The position numbers and the translations under genes are program-made. 64,000 nt of DNA from Incurvaria masculella (Eukaryota > Arthropoda > Insecta > Lepidoptera > Incurvariidae): NCBI GenBank assembly GCA_946894095.1, contig OX335652.1:3309001-3373000 (forward strand), written 5' to 3'. Below are positions 34,329 through 45,423 of the stretch, piece after piece; positions within the stretch are counted from its first letter, which is position 1; the number at the start of each line of letters is the position of its first letter. The notes beneath the pieces are model-generated. The model was not told the origin of the DNA. It saw nothing but the letters and a program-made list of their open reading frames with translations, and made no database searches.

Positions 34329-35675
34329 GTTAGTATTCTTTTACATTGATTTAATTAATTTATTTGCATGAAACTATAAAATATATTATACGCAATAAAC
34401 AGAAAATTGCATGCAAGACCTGAAGAATCATTTCTGTTAGTGCTGTTACACCCTGTATTTACCATGGGTTCCAACTGAAATGTATGGAAGCGGCCTGTTT
34501 GGTTTAAACTAAAATTAAACTTTCTCAATAAAATAAATATTAAAATAATGTTCTCTTCTTGTTCCTCGTAATATGGGTTAATTCAGTTGTGTTAGGCTTT
34601 CTAATTATGACAGGCCATATTGTTATGGCTTTCATATTATTAATAAAAATATATTAATGAAAAATTAATAATTACTGTTTTATTAAATATTTTTTTCAAG
34701 AAGGTCAGTAGCTGCTTTTTCACATTATTAATTTAAATAAATAAATAGAGGAAAACCCCTTTTCCACAATTTTAGTGAGACAATGGTATATAAGGCTGAC
34801 AAAAGTTGAGTTACGCTGTTAGAATGAAATAGAAACATTTATTAATAAAAATCTACAGAACTTACAAAGGTGGAAAGATGAAAGACAGTTGGACATGTTT
34901 GGAAGCTCCCTGAGTCTAACCTTCTCACAGATCAAGAACCGCTCCTACCATCCGATCTACATTGATTCGATAGATCTCTGCGCGGAACACAACAAGGGGC
35001 AGACAGCTTCAAAACAATAATAATTATCTTAGTAGGTTATGTACATTTTAATTATGACTGGATTATAACAAATAACTGTTGCTGTTGATTTATAATTAAA
35101 ATTTCCAAATCATCGCAAAATAGATATTATTTTATATTATTTAGTAACTTGTTTTGATGTCAAAACGACTTTATACGGCCACCAAACAATAGTGCGTCCA
35201 TGCAAAATAAGGTATAACTACTTGTCCAGGAGACATGAAGGAGTGAAAAAGATTGGCCCTCAAAACCTCCCGTGATTAATGAACAAGCCCTAATGGGGAT
35301 GGTGGTATTTCTTTTGTCCCGAAAATAAACCTCTACTAGTAGTGTCTCCATTCACAAAAGTACTTACCCACAACACTGAATGACCTAATAACCTTTTTAA
35401 CCAAAATTGAGATCACATTTCACATAAAAATCGTATGGTCAGACACACATAATGAACATTAATTCTTAGTTTAATGCATTTGTGATTAATAGCATTTAAA
35501 TTAACATATAAAAGTAACATCATATAGTAGCACTGAAGGGCAAACAGTATATGGACGGGATCTTTGAAAATCGGCCTGAACAAATAATAATGTTTGCATA
35601 AAGAAAATATTTTAATAGCGGACAAAACTACCATGTCCACTGAGCTTTGGCCAAAACTCATCTGTATAGAGACAG

Positions 35676-35845
35676 CGTTGCCACGTATTAGTGAAAATGC
35701 ACTGACGTAGTGAATTCACTTACGAATTCGGGATGCGCAACACCGAATGTTCATCGCACTAAATTCTTACGCGTCGGGAACGTCAGGAGTGAGCGAATTC
35801 GTAAGCGAACTGACTGGCCGGCGTCGATAGGTGACACAGGTCAAT
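35676..35845. repeat. Unnamed repeat related to 39405-39545
   Basis: TTAGTGAAAATGCACTGAC and GACTGGCCGGCG blocks recur, shuffled, at 39405-39470 (TTAGTGAAAATACACTGACC, GCCGGCCAGTCAG). GAATTC motifs are arranged as short inverted repeats. Confidence 0.45.
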
Positions 35846-36409
35846 TAACGTTTGACCAGACGAGCTATCCACCAATCATGAACAAGCCCACAGCACATTT
35901 TTGTGCTTTTCGTATATTAACAGTATTGTTAAAAAAAAAACAAGGTAACCGAGTCATTATTATCCTTTCCATTTCGGTAAACTCATGGAGTCCAAATTTT
36001 TTAAAGTCAAGAGTAAAATTATACAAAAATTTTAAGACATCAGCTGCAGATCCCAACTATTGGTAAATCTTCATCTGAAAATGCATGACATAGTTACCAC
36101 AATTAATAAAAAAAGTATACAAAAAATAAGAACTGCGAAAAAACTACACAACTAATTTACCAAGCCTCATTTAAAATAAATATAAAAAGTTACTATCCTC
36201 ATGTATTACTTCTCAGGGAAAAAAATATAATTGGATACAACTTCTCACAAACGGATAATTATCTTTATGGAACTGGAAATTGATAGATAATACCAAAGCT
36301 AGTCTAATGATATTAGCGCAAAACACCGCATTCCTAAAGGAATTAGGTGCCATGCCATCCATAACAAACATTTCAAATGAGAATGGGACTGGTCTCATAC
36401 AAACTTCGC

Positions 36410-36959
36410 TTAAGGTGGCCCAACCCGGCGGGCCTAACTCATTCGCGGGCACGGTACAAAACCGTGCTGTTGCGATCTGGGACCTTATCTGTTTTAAAGA
36501 ATAAGACAGGCTCCGAGATGAGGAAGATGCAACATGTCCACAAAAAAGACAATGTGCATAGTCAATGATTTGGTAAGATTTACGAAAATTTTAATTTAAA
36601 AACTACTTATAGCTTAAAGTAAACCACGACCGCGGCAGTAAAAAATCGAACAAAAACCAAATATATTATAAATCTTGATTAAATAAGCTATGTCTGATGA
36701 CTAATCTTTTTAAGATTTTCTTACTTTATCATTGCGTAATCCACCTCCAAAGTTATTGTATAAAACGCGCGAAAAATGCGAACTTTCGGACCTTATAACT
36801 TAGAAATCAAACACAATTTTACAATGCCAATGGTCATCAGACATCTAGTTCGATCAAATAAAGCTATTTTGAGCAAAGTTTTGTATCTCTGACAAGAAAT
36901 ATGGGCGTGATCTTCTTTCCCCTTTTGTATGGGGAAATGAGCGGGTTGGGCCACCTTAA
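36410..36959 (+). mobile_element. TTAA-flanked MITE, complete copy
   Basis: Same 550-bp length as 20492-21041, with TTAA at both ends. A SINE tail fragment (about 36260-36370) lies just to the left. Confidence 0.88.
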
Positions 36960-38028
36960 TGTGAGACGCTCAATGGTAGTGTGCGAAACAATTTTTGGAA
37001 ACAGTTAGTAAACACATAAAGCTAAAAACATCAGTAAGGGTCTTTCACCATGTGCTGTCACATAAGCATTGACTGAGGGGCCTTTCTTACCATCTTGCAA
37101 TCAATACCAGTACAAGATAATCATTACTATAGTAATAAAGACCATTAAGTGTCGATTAAGACAACAATAACATAATGAGCACTAGGTGAAAACCAACAGA
37201 AGTGTTGAAAGTACGTCCTTTTTTGCTGACCGAATCTAGCAAGCGTTGCTGTTAATCGCATGCATGTACACATAATAAAAAAATTACATGACAGTTGAAG
37301 TGACATACACAGTAAAACATGTTCATGAATAATATGTGTTGCGACAATTAAAACTAACATCGAGTAAGTACTGGAGTCGTCCATAGCGTTATTCCATTTT
37401 GGTCATCGCGACGTCACAACCTAAACAAAATTATTTATTTCCACGTTCGTCACCCTAAAAATGTGACTTTTTAATTTCCTTTTTCGTCATCCAGTACTCA
37501 TAGTATGGGAGGTATAGTTAAACTAAGAATTCTTGGAGTATGGTAACCGAGTGCTCAAATTAAGTAAAAGGAGGGTAGGTGGAGTGGAGGGAAAGGAAAC
37601 CGGTCTCCAACCCATCTGGATATTTCTGCAACTAAAAAAACCCTTTGCTCAGCGCGTGATGGCGAGATTTTATGACTTTCCCACAATATTATCTCTAGTC
37701 CTAAGCATAACCTTCAGTTCATTCATTTACATACGTAAGGTACCTAGTGCGGTCGTCTCTAGGATTGTTTTAAACTTCAAAACACAGTATAGCAAGAGAG
37801 TGTTTACCTATCTGCGGCTGCCGTTTAACATTGGGCCCATTATCTACTGCATACTAAATTATATAAGTACTGCACTTTTTCCTGAAATGTAATGAATCAA
37901 TTCCCTCTATACTGTTCCGGTGAAGGAACACAGCAGAAAATATGCACGTAATTTTTATTATTCTGCATTGCAATAGCCAACAAATACGAAATAATAGTTG
38001 GCTATGGCATTACGGTCTCCGCACACGG

Positions 38029-38086
38029 TCACAAAGTACTACTTTGTGCTAGTCTTAGTTTCTGTTAGGACTATTTATCTCAGCCT
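38029..38086. repeat. Half copy of the 170-bp MITE
   Basis: Corresponds to the right end of 15305-15474, from GTCACAAAGTACTACTTTG to CTATTTATCTCAGCC. Confidence 0.75.
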
Positions 38087-38239
38087 AAGACTTGACCTTG
38101 GTCTTTCCGCCATGGTTTTTTTTTCATAATGGAACCACCCCCATCAATATCTCGCGATGTAAGGTGATTTTTTTATCTAAAAATCGTGGGTGCAACAGTT
38201 TGTTGCATGGCAAATTTTCACTATAATAAACATAAAAAC

Positions 38240-39180
38240 TTCAGATGGCCAAACTTAATACTGCTCCTGTCTTTCTTGATGTGCAGCAGGCATTTGATAG
38301 AGTCTGGCACAAGAAACTTATACCACATACCTTCTATAATATACTAGAATCATATCTCTCCAACAGAATTTTCCAAGTAAGGGAGGGCGACTGCACCTCT
38401 AGATTTCATGACGTCCTGCCAGGAATACCCCAAGGTTCTGCCTTGGGTTCCGTTCTTTACACGATATTTACGTCAGATCTACCAGAAACTCCAGGTGTTA
38501 TGGTGGCAACATTCGCTGACGACACAGCACTCATGGCTACTGATAAACAACCCGAAGAAGCATCGAAATCCTTGCAAATAAAGCTTCAATAGTGTCGACA
38601 GATGGCATGTCATCAGTGCATGTAACCTTTAACTTACGGAGAGAAAACTGTCCACCAGTGCAGCTAGGTGAAAACCAGCTCCCCCATAGCGACTCAGTCA
38701 GGTCTAGTCGAGGAATGCATCTGGATCGCCGGCTGACTTGGAAAAAGCATATACAGACAAAGAGAGATGCAATTAACCAAGCTTACTCTAGACAACAAGC
38801 TCCTTATATACAAATCAGTCCTCAAGCCAATATGGACTTATGGAGTCCAATTATGGGGCTCCGCAAGCGACTCAAACATAAGTGTCATCCAAAGAACTCG
38901 GAACTACATCCTGAAGCAAATCTCCAATGCCGAAACTCAGAAGTTTATGAATACCTCCACATCTACACAGTCAAGGACGAGATCAAAACTTGCTGCAAGA
39001 GATACCAGAATAGACTGAAAATCCACCCAAATCCACTGGCTGCAAAGTACTAGATACAATTGACCGCCTCAAACGGCGCAAAATTCTTTGCAGATGACCT
39101 ACGAGTCAAGAAACTATCGAATATTAATTTTCGCCAGTCCGCAAGCGTTAAAACAGTTATACAAGGGGTCGAACATGGAA
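38240..39180 (+). mobile_element. Jockey-like LINE fragment, degenerate
   Basis: Encodes FLDVQQAFDRVWHKKLI, LPGIPQGSALGSVLYTIF and FADDTALMATDK, the reverse-transcriptase core. After frame changes it encodes RLTWKKHIQTKR and LDNKLLIYKSVLKPIWTYG. The core blocks are readable, but the 5' part is missing and stops interrupt the rest. Confidence 0.82.
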
Positions 39181-39720
39181 CAATATTATAATAGTGCAAT
39201 TAGAATAAAGCAATAATCTTCACAAAACACGCATTTTTATTTCATCTGCCAAGTATACTGTTACCTACCCCGGTGACGAAAAATTAAAATAATTTGTTAC
39301 ATTAATATTAGGTTGAGGAATGTGGAAAATAAATGCAAGAAAGCTAATTTTTCATACAAAATGCAGGTGACGCATGTGGAATAACGCATCCGTATAGCGG
39401 CAGCGTAGCTACAATTTAGTGAAAATACACTGACCATAGCGCCGGCCAGTCAGTTCTTTGAATCCGCTCATCTTGACGTTCTCGAGTTCCAACAACAAAT
39501 AATTGCACATGATGCCATTTAGTGCAACGGATATTCAATTCGTCTCGAATTCCTTATTCCCTCATGGACGGAACAAACTCACATGTCCAGGTTAAAACCA
39601 AAGCGATTCGTGAGCTTAATTGTTAGCACAAGGAAAGGAGCCCGAGAATTTGTCGAGATGTTGAATAATTTAGTTTTACCTCTCAAACTTTTGCAGAAGC
39701 ATGAATTATCGCTTGCTTAC

Positions 39721-39881
39721 TGTTGTGTACAGCAATCAAAGTACTATTGTCTGCTAGAATGTAGTTTTCAGTTTGTTTGACACATGATCTGTCAGTCAGT
39801 TTTCGTGGGTTAGTTTTTCATGTCCCACGTTTTTTCGAGATTACATCTATGCACATATACGCGTGTTTCATCGATATAACA
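39721..39881 (+). repeat. 5' LTR, 161 bp
   Basis: Begins TGTTGTGTACAGCAATC and ends GATATAACA, a TG...CA terminus. Identical to the 3' LTR except for C/T within TTTCAT[C/T]GATA. Confidence 0.93.
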
Positions 39882-39882
39882 G

Positions 39883-39892
39883 TGGCGACGAG
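39883..39892 (+). other. Primer-binding site, tRNA-Ser type
   Basis: TGGCGACGAG lies one base after the LTR. It is complementary to the 3' end of serine tRNA of the GCU-anticodon type (acceptor end CTCGTCG plus CCA). The tRNA assignment is from knowledge of tRNA acceptor sequences. Confidence 0.65.
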
Positions 39893-39898
39893 CTAAAA

Positions 39899-42800
39899 AT
39901 GGCTAAATCCATCAAGTTCGGGGAATTTAGACCGGGGGAGGACTGGATGTCGTATCACGAGCGCCTGTACTACTGTTTCGCAGCAAATGGAATCACTGAT
40001 TCCTCCCTGCAACGGGCGAACTTCTACTCTGTTTGCGGCGCTCAAACTTATGCCACGCTAATGTCCCTAATTAGTCCTCGGAAATCTAATGAAGTTTCCA
40101 TATCGGAAATCGTAGAAATACTCACAAATCACTACGACCCGAAGCCAAACGAAATCACGCAAAGTTACAAGTTCTACAACAGAAATCAAGGGACAACCGA
40201 ACGTATCAGCGACTACATTGCAGAGCTTCGCAAAATTAGTGTCCACTGCAACTTCGGCAACCTGCTTGACCGGATGCTACGCGATCGTATCGTATGCGGC
40301 ATGAAAGACCGAATGTTACAAAGACAGCTGCTTCAGAAGTCTTTGCTTACATACACCGACGTATTTGACGCTGCATTCGCTGCGGAAACAGCAAAGAAAG
40401 ATGTGGAAACTATAAATCCATACATTCCAGTAGAAAACTCAACCTCATCCGGCGTTACAATCAACGCCGGACCCACCTCAATGGAAGATGCAATGGATGT
40501 CAACAGACTACAGAGGACTGCCTCACGAATCAAAAAATGTTTTCGCTGTGGAAGCTCACACTCAGACGAGTGCAAAGTGAAAAACATGGAATGCCGTTAC
40601 TGCCATAAGGTTGGGCACATCGAAAGAATTTGTCAGAAAAAGAAGAAAGATGGGGAAAAAACCCAAAAAGAGGAACCACTCAACGAATTGGGAGAGGCAA
40701 ATGGTTTGTATCATGTTGATCAGGACAGCCAGACGATTGACACGTTACCGCCCTATCACATTTCCGTTAAAATCGACAATAAAGAATTAAGATTTGAGGT
40801 AGACTCTGGAGCCTCATACTCTGTCATCAACTATGACACATATGAATCCCATTGGAAATCTAAAACGAAACCAACGCTACAGGACACACCCATCCGATTA
40901 AAGTCCTGGACCGGAAATAACGCTACAGAATTGAAGCAAATAAATGTACACGTTGCGTACAACGGATTCATTAGAGATTTGCCACTACTAGTCGCGAGAA
41001 GCCCAGGAGCCAGCTTAATCGGTCGAAATTGGTTAAAAGCCCTTGGAATATCTCTGCACGGAGTCCACTCAGTAAATGAGGTAGCTGTTAATTGTAAAGA
41101 AGTCATCCAAGCATTCCCATCAGTGTTCGAACAGTCTTTGGGAAAGTATAACGGTCCGTCCGTGTCCATCCGTCCAAATAACATGAAACCAATATTTCTA
41201 AAACAGCGTAGCATTCCATATGCTCTTAAAAACAGAATAGAAGAAGAGCTAGATCGCTTAGCCGCAGAAGGCGTACTGAGACCCATCACCTACTCGGAAT
41301 GGGCAACACCGATTGTTCCAATAGTGAAACCATCGGGAGGTATTCGTATATGTGGAGACTACAGATCCACAGTCAATAAGGCCACCGACTCAGACACCTA
41401 CCCACTCCCCACAAACAGTGACATTTTCGCTAACTTGTCCGGAGGGCAATATTTTTCCAAATTAGATTTAGAACAAGCTTACACCCAAGTGGAAGTAGAC
41501 GAAGAGACAGCAAAGCTGCTAACGCTGAACACTACCAAAGGACTATTTTCTGTTCATCGGTTACCATTTGGCGTGAAAGCTGCCACTGGAATATTCCAAC
41601 GATTAATGTCACAGTTGTTGAGTGGAATTCAAGGAACCCAAGTGTTACTCGACGATATATTAATAGCTGGGCGAACAATCAAAGAACACAACGAAAGACT
41701 TGAGTTAGTGCTTAAAAAACTATCTGAAGCCGGTCTCAAATTGAACAGAGTAAAGTGCAAGTTTCTTCTCCAGGAAGTGGACTTCCTAGGCTTCACTATT
41801 GGTGTCGACGGAGTAAGGCCTAACCGAAACAAGGTGAGCTCCATCCTTAATACTCCCAGACCGACCACTATCAAAGAACTTCAAGCTTTTCTTGGTCTAT
41901 ATAACTTTTACGAGAGATTCTTGCCAGACAAAGCTACCATACTGGAACATTTACACAGACTATTAGACAAAGGTCGTACATGGAAATGGACATCTGTAGA
42001 AGAAAACGCATTTAATCAAGCCAAGTTATTGCTCACATCAGAAAGAGTATTAGTTCATTTTGACGTGAACAGAAAAATAACACTAACATGCGACGCATCC
42101 GCTTACGGAGTCGGAGCGACTTTAGCACACATTATGGACGACGGCACAGAGCGCCCCATCGCGATAGCATCCAGGACACTAAATAAGCACGAGAGAAATT
42201 ATTCTGTTCTCGACAAAGAAGCAGCAGCAATTATGTTTGGCCTGAACAAGTTTCACAATTACATCATCGCTAATAAAGTCATAATCTACACCGATCACAA
42301 ACCTTTACTAGGAATATTTGGAAGCAACAAACCCATCCCAGTCCTGTTGTCGCCGCGAATGACCAGATGGGCACTCCAATTAAGTTCATTAGATTATGAA
42401 CTTAAATATAAGAAAGGTAGACTAATCGGTAATTCTGATGCACTAAGCAGGTGGCCTGAGCCAATCAGCAACGATGAAGAAGAAGAAATCTGCGCAGACG
42501 TGTTGTTGATGACCGTGCAACCCAATGACCCCGAGTGCTCCATTGAGAGAATTCAAGAGGACACCGATTCAGATCCAATACTTTCAAAAGTTCGAAATTG
42601 TATCCGACAAGGCTGGCCCGAGAAGATTACTGAGGAATCATTACGTCCTTATTGGTTAAAAAGAATTGAACTTTCAACAATAAAGAATTGTGTGTTAATG
42701 GCAAACAGAGTAGTTATACCTACAAGTATGAGAGCTAGCATTCTTAAAATTCTACATGATTCTCACAACGGTATGGTCGTAACGAAAGGAGTAGCCAGAA

Positions 42801-43711
42801 GCTACTTGTGGTGGCCTCGCATCACACAGGACATCGAGAAAATGATATCAACATGTGAAGTATGCCAGAGTCATCGCCACATGCCGGCCCAAGTACATTC
42901 AGCTTGGCCACCACCGGTCAAACCTTGGTCCCGTCTACATCTAGACTTCGCAGGACCATATATGGGCAAGCTATTTTTCATAGCTATCGACACGTACTCA
43001 AAATGGCCTGAAGTCCGCATAGTACCCAACACGTCGGCCACTGTAGTCACAGAAATCTTGCGTGACATCTTCAGTCAGCAGGGCCTGTGCGAAGTGATAG
43101 TGACCGATAACGCCACCGTATTCACATCTGCCATGTTCAAAGAATTTTGCATCAAAAATGGAATAAAACCTAGTCTTGTTCCGCCGTACCATCCCGCATC
43201 GAATGGCCAAGCGGAGAGAACAGTACAAACAATCAAAGAGAAATTGAGTAAATCATCAGATGTTCCTTGGCACCTTAGACTACCTAGAATGCTATTTGCC
43301 CTTCGATCACAAGAAAGTACTAGTACAGGTAAAACACCCGCTGAGCTTTTGAATGGAAGACGTTTCCGAACAATTTTAGACCATATACACCCGCAACGTA
43401 CATACGACCACAATACAGAAAAAACACAGAAGGAACATACACATCACAAAGTTAGAAATTTAAATGAAGGGGAAGAAGTGCGTTACAGAATCTACAACCA
43501 TAAAGAGAAGTGGGCCTGCGGAAGAATAAACAAGAAGCTGAGCGGATACCGATTCCTAATAAAGACAAGAGATAATAAAATAATTCAACGCCACATAAAC
43601 CAAATTATATTGAATCGTGCTAAAGCACAAGATAAGGAAGAAGAGGACCTAACAAGAATCAGAGAAATCCTCGGAATACCGCTAGGTTCAATAGTAACCA
43701 GACAACCTTAG
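39899..43711 (+). CDS. Gag-Pol polyprotein of the gypsy-type element
   Basis: One uninterrupted frame of 1,270 codons. I chose the ATG at 39899 because the frame upstream runs through the primer site and LTR. In order: gag-like region (1-200); zinc knuckles at about 214-245, the second a clean C-x2-C-x4-H-x4-C; aspartic protease DSGA at 302-305; reverse transcriptase with FSKLDLEQAYTQV and LLDDILIAG (Asp 585-586); RNase H with TCDASAYGVGATL (Asp 732); integrase with an HHCC finger from about 953; and catalytic Asp 1016, Asp 1070 and Glu 1106 with the D-x35-E spacing. The catalytic box reads LLDD where YxDD or FxDD is usual. Gag and pol are fused without a frameshift. No env follows. Confidence 0.92.
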   Translation: MAKSIKFGEFRPGEDWMSYHERLYYCFAANGITDSSLQRANFYSVCGAQTYATLMSLISPRKSNEVSISEIVEILTNHYDPKPNEITQSYKFYNRNQGTTERISDYIAELRKISVHCNFGNLLDRMLRDRIVCGMKDRMLQRQLLQKSLLTYTDVFDAAFAAETAKKDVETINPYIPVENSTSSGVTINAGPTSMEDAMDVNRLQRTASRIKKCFRCGSSHSDECKVKNMECRYCHKVGHIERICQKKKKDGEKTQKEEPLNELGEANGLYHVDQDSQTIDTLPPYHISVKIDNKELRFEVDSGASYSVINYDTYESHWKSKTKPTLQDTPIRLKSWTGNNATELKQINVHVAYNGFIRDLPLLVARSPGASLIGRNWLKALGISLHGVHSVNEVAVNCKEVIQAFPSVFEQSLGKYNGPSVSIRPNNMKPIFLKQRSIPYALKNRIEEELDRLAAEGVLRPITYSEWATPIVPIVKPSGGIRICGDYRSTVNKATDSDTYPLPTNSDIFANLSGGQYFSKLDLEQAYTQVEVDEETAKLLTLNTTKGLFSVHRLPFGVKAATGIFQRLMSQLLSGIQGTQVLLDDILIAGRTIKEHNERLELVLKKLSEAGLKLNRVKCKFLLQEVDFLGFTIGVDGVRPNRNKVSSILNTPRPTTIKELQAFLGLYNFYERFLPDKATILEHLHRLLDKGRTWKWTSVEENAFNQAKLLLTSERVLVHFDVNRKITLTCDASAYGVGATLAHIMDDGTERPIAIASRTLNKHERNYSVLDKEAAAIMFGLNKFHNYIIANKVIIYTDHKPLLGIFGSNKPIPVLLSPRMTRWALQLSSLDYELKYKKGRLIGNSDALSRWPEPISNDEEEEICADVLLMTVQPNDPECSIERIQEDTDSDPILSKVRNCIRQGWPEKITEESLRPYWLKRIELSTIKNCVLMANRVVIPTSMRASILKILHDSHNGMVVTKGVARSYLWWPRITQDIEKMISTCEVCQSHRHMPAQVHSAWPPPVKPWSRLHLDFAGPYMGKLFFIAIDTYSKWPEVRIVPNTSATVVTEILRDIFSQQGLCEVIVTDNATVFTSAMFKEFCIKNGIKPSLVPPYHPASNGQAERTVQTIKEKLSKSSDVPWHLRLPRMLFALRSQESTSTGKTPAELLNGRRFRTILDHIHPQRTYDHNTEKTQKEHTHHKVRNLNEGEEVRYRIYNHKEKWACGRINKKLSGYRFLIKTRDNKIIQRHINQIILNRAKAQDKEEEDLTRIREILGIPLGSIVTRQP

Positions 43712-43867
43712 TTTTGTCAGATACAAAAGTATATCTTTCGTCATTCCATAAATTCCGTCAAGAATGTATCGGACACTTTGTTTGGATTCCACAATTATAA
43801 CCAACACATTCTGTATCTTAAATTGTACCTCTCTTAACTTCTAATATAATTATTAGAATGAAATCTT

Positions 43868-43877
43868 AGAGGGAAGG
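43868..43877 (+). other. Polypurine tract
   Basis: AGAGGGAAGG directly precedes the 3' LTR, where second-strand priming occurs in LTR elements. Confidence 0.75.
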
Positions 43878-44038
43878 TGTTGTGTACAGCAATCAAAGTA
43901 CTATTGTCTGCTAGAATGTAGTTTTCAGTTTGTTTGACACATGATCTGTCAGTCAGTTTTCGTGGGTTAGTTTTTCATGTCCCACGTTTTTTCGAGATTA
44001 CATCTATGCACATATACGCGTGTTTCATTGATATAACA
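43878..44038 (+). repeat. 3' LTR, 161 bp
   Basis: Same length and ends as the 5' LTR, with one substitution. Confidence 0.93.
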
Positions 44039-44043
44039 CTTAC

Positions 44044-45423
44044 TAGTCGTGGGACGAGAAATGGGAAATGGGTTCGTATAACTGTTACTATTGTAAAAAC
44101 TAAGTATTCATTTTACGCCGAGCAGTATGGCCGCTACAAATTTCTTGTAGCGCACTGGATCGCGCACGCGGCGCGCCAACAAAAGCCCGTAGGTTGCGAG
44201 CCGTCTAGACGCAACGACCCGCCAGCCGCGACTGTCTCGCTCGCGCAATGGCGGGCGGCAGTAGTTAGCTGTAACGTCGGTTGAGGCTTGGAGCCAGCGA
44301 CTCTCGTAACTGGAGTTGCGGCAAAGATAATACTAATAATTACTTCGTTGCGGCTTGTAGCCGGCGACTCTCGCAACTGGAGTTACCGCCGAAATTGTAA
44401 TGCGCGCGCGCAGTGCGCACTGTAGTCGAAGAGGGGCTACATTGTTAACGACCGCCGTTCAAAAAAAAAAAGGAGAAGAAGGGAGAGGGAGTTTTTGCTA
44501 TCGGCATCAGCAATAACAGTTACAAACGTTTTCGAAGACCAGTGGAAACGCCCACGACTATTGCTTACAGCGAGTTTGACGCTTCTGCCGAGAACAAAGA
44601 GGACTTCAAGTATGTAGGACCACTGCACCTACTGGCAGAGATTAAGCCAATGTTTTTTTTTGGAACTTGACATGGATAGCTAATACCATTAATAATACTA
44701 AAACCAATGTTATGAATTTATGCTACAAGGTAGCGAGTGGGTTTACCAAAGTACAAAACAAAATACATCGAAATAGAAAGAAAATCAAATAAGCTGAGGA
44801 ATCCATCTCATCACTGTGCCAGGCTTGGAACCTGGTCATGTAAGTTTATAACAGCTTCTAAAAAATGCTTGTTACAATATAATTGGTTTTCGATATTTAC
44901 ATATGTAAGAGTATTTGTATTATGAAGCATGTAAAAGCCTGCAGATAGGATCGGATTCAGGATACAACATTTAAAGAGCTCTGTGGTACCAACCTGAATC
45001 AAATTCCCTTTAACGAGGCTGAGAGCTCTACATTCAAAGATATATCCTTATATATAGCCCTAAATATTAATTCATAGGCCCTGGCGCTAGACGACGCCTT
45101 ACCATTCCGATAGCCAACTGTGTGCAGTAACCAAATCCGATACAGTATTGTATCGGCGCAGCCAGGAATCATCTCGCGTCTGGGGTGTATGTGAGTCTCA
45201 GTATTTCAGTCATATGTTATTACAGTTTTAAGATCCATAAAATAACGAAGTTGTTTCCCATCTCTAGTTTGCATTCTCAAATAAACATGATTATTTTGTT
45301 AAGATAAACATTCAAATTTGTGACATGCTTGTGACATACAATCCCATTCTCATTTGGAAGTGATACACATCTTAGAACAGAATTAAGACCACACCATATT
45401 AGAAGGCAGCTGCTGCTCGTAGA
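44044..45423. other. Spacer between the LTR element and the NCAPH2 3' end
   Basis: 44140-44450 is CpG-rich and holds an imperfect tandem duplication (44285-44322 and 44352-44390). A SINE tip lies at about 44668-44700. No coding exon was recognised. Confidence 0.5.

Larger units (their letters stand above)
29084..39715. other. Gene-poor spacer between Kazal gene B and the LTR element
   Basis: Mostly repeats, listed separately. Unassigned AT-rich stretches are 31900-33590, 34400-36250 and 36960-38020. They have poly(A)-like motifs but no convincing coding exon except the weak candidate at 34217-34328. Confidence 0.55.
39716..44043 (+). mobile_element. Complete Ty3/gypsy-type LTR retrotransposon with target duplication
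   Basis: Element 39721-44038 is flanked by CTTAC on both sides (39716-39720 and 44039-44043). It has 161-bp LTRs, a primer-binding site, one long gag-pol frame and a purine tract, and no env. One base separates the LTRs, so insertion was recent on an evolutionary scale. It lies in the spacer downstream of NCAPH2, in the opposite orientation to that gene. Confidence 0.92.

Noticed and set aside
39721..44038. Endogenous retrovirus with an envelope gene
   Set aside because: The frame ends at 43711, only about 170 bases before the 3' LTR. No env-like frame, signal peptide or splice acceptor is present.
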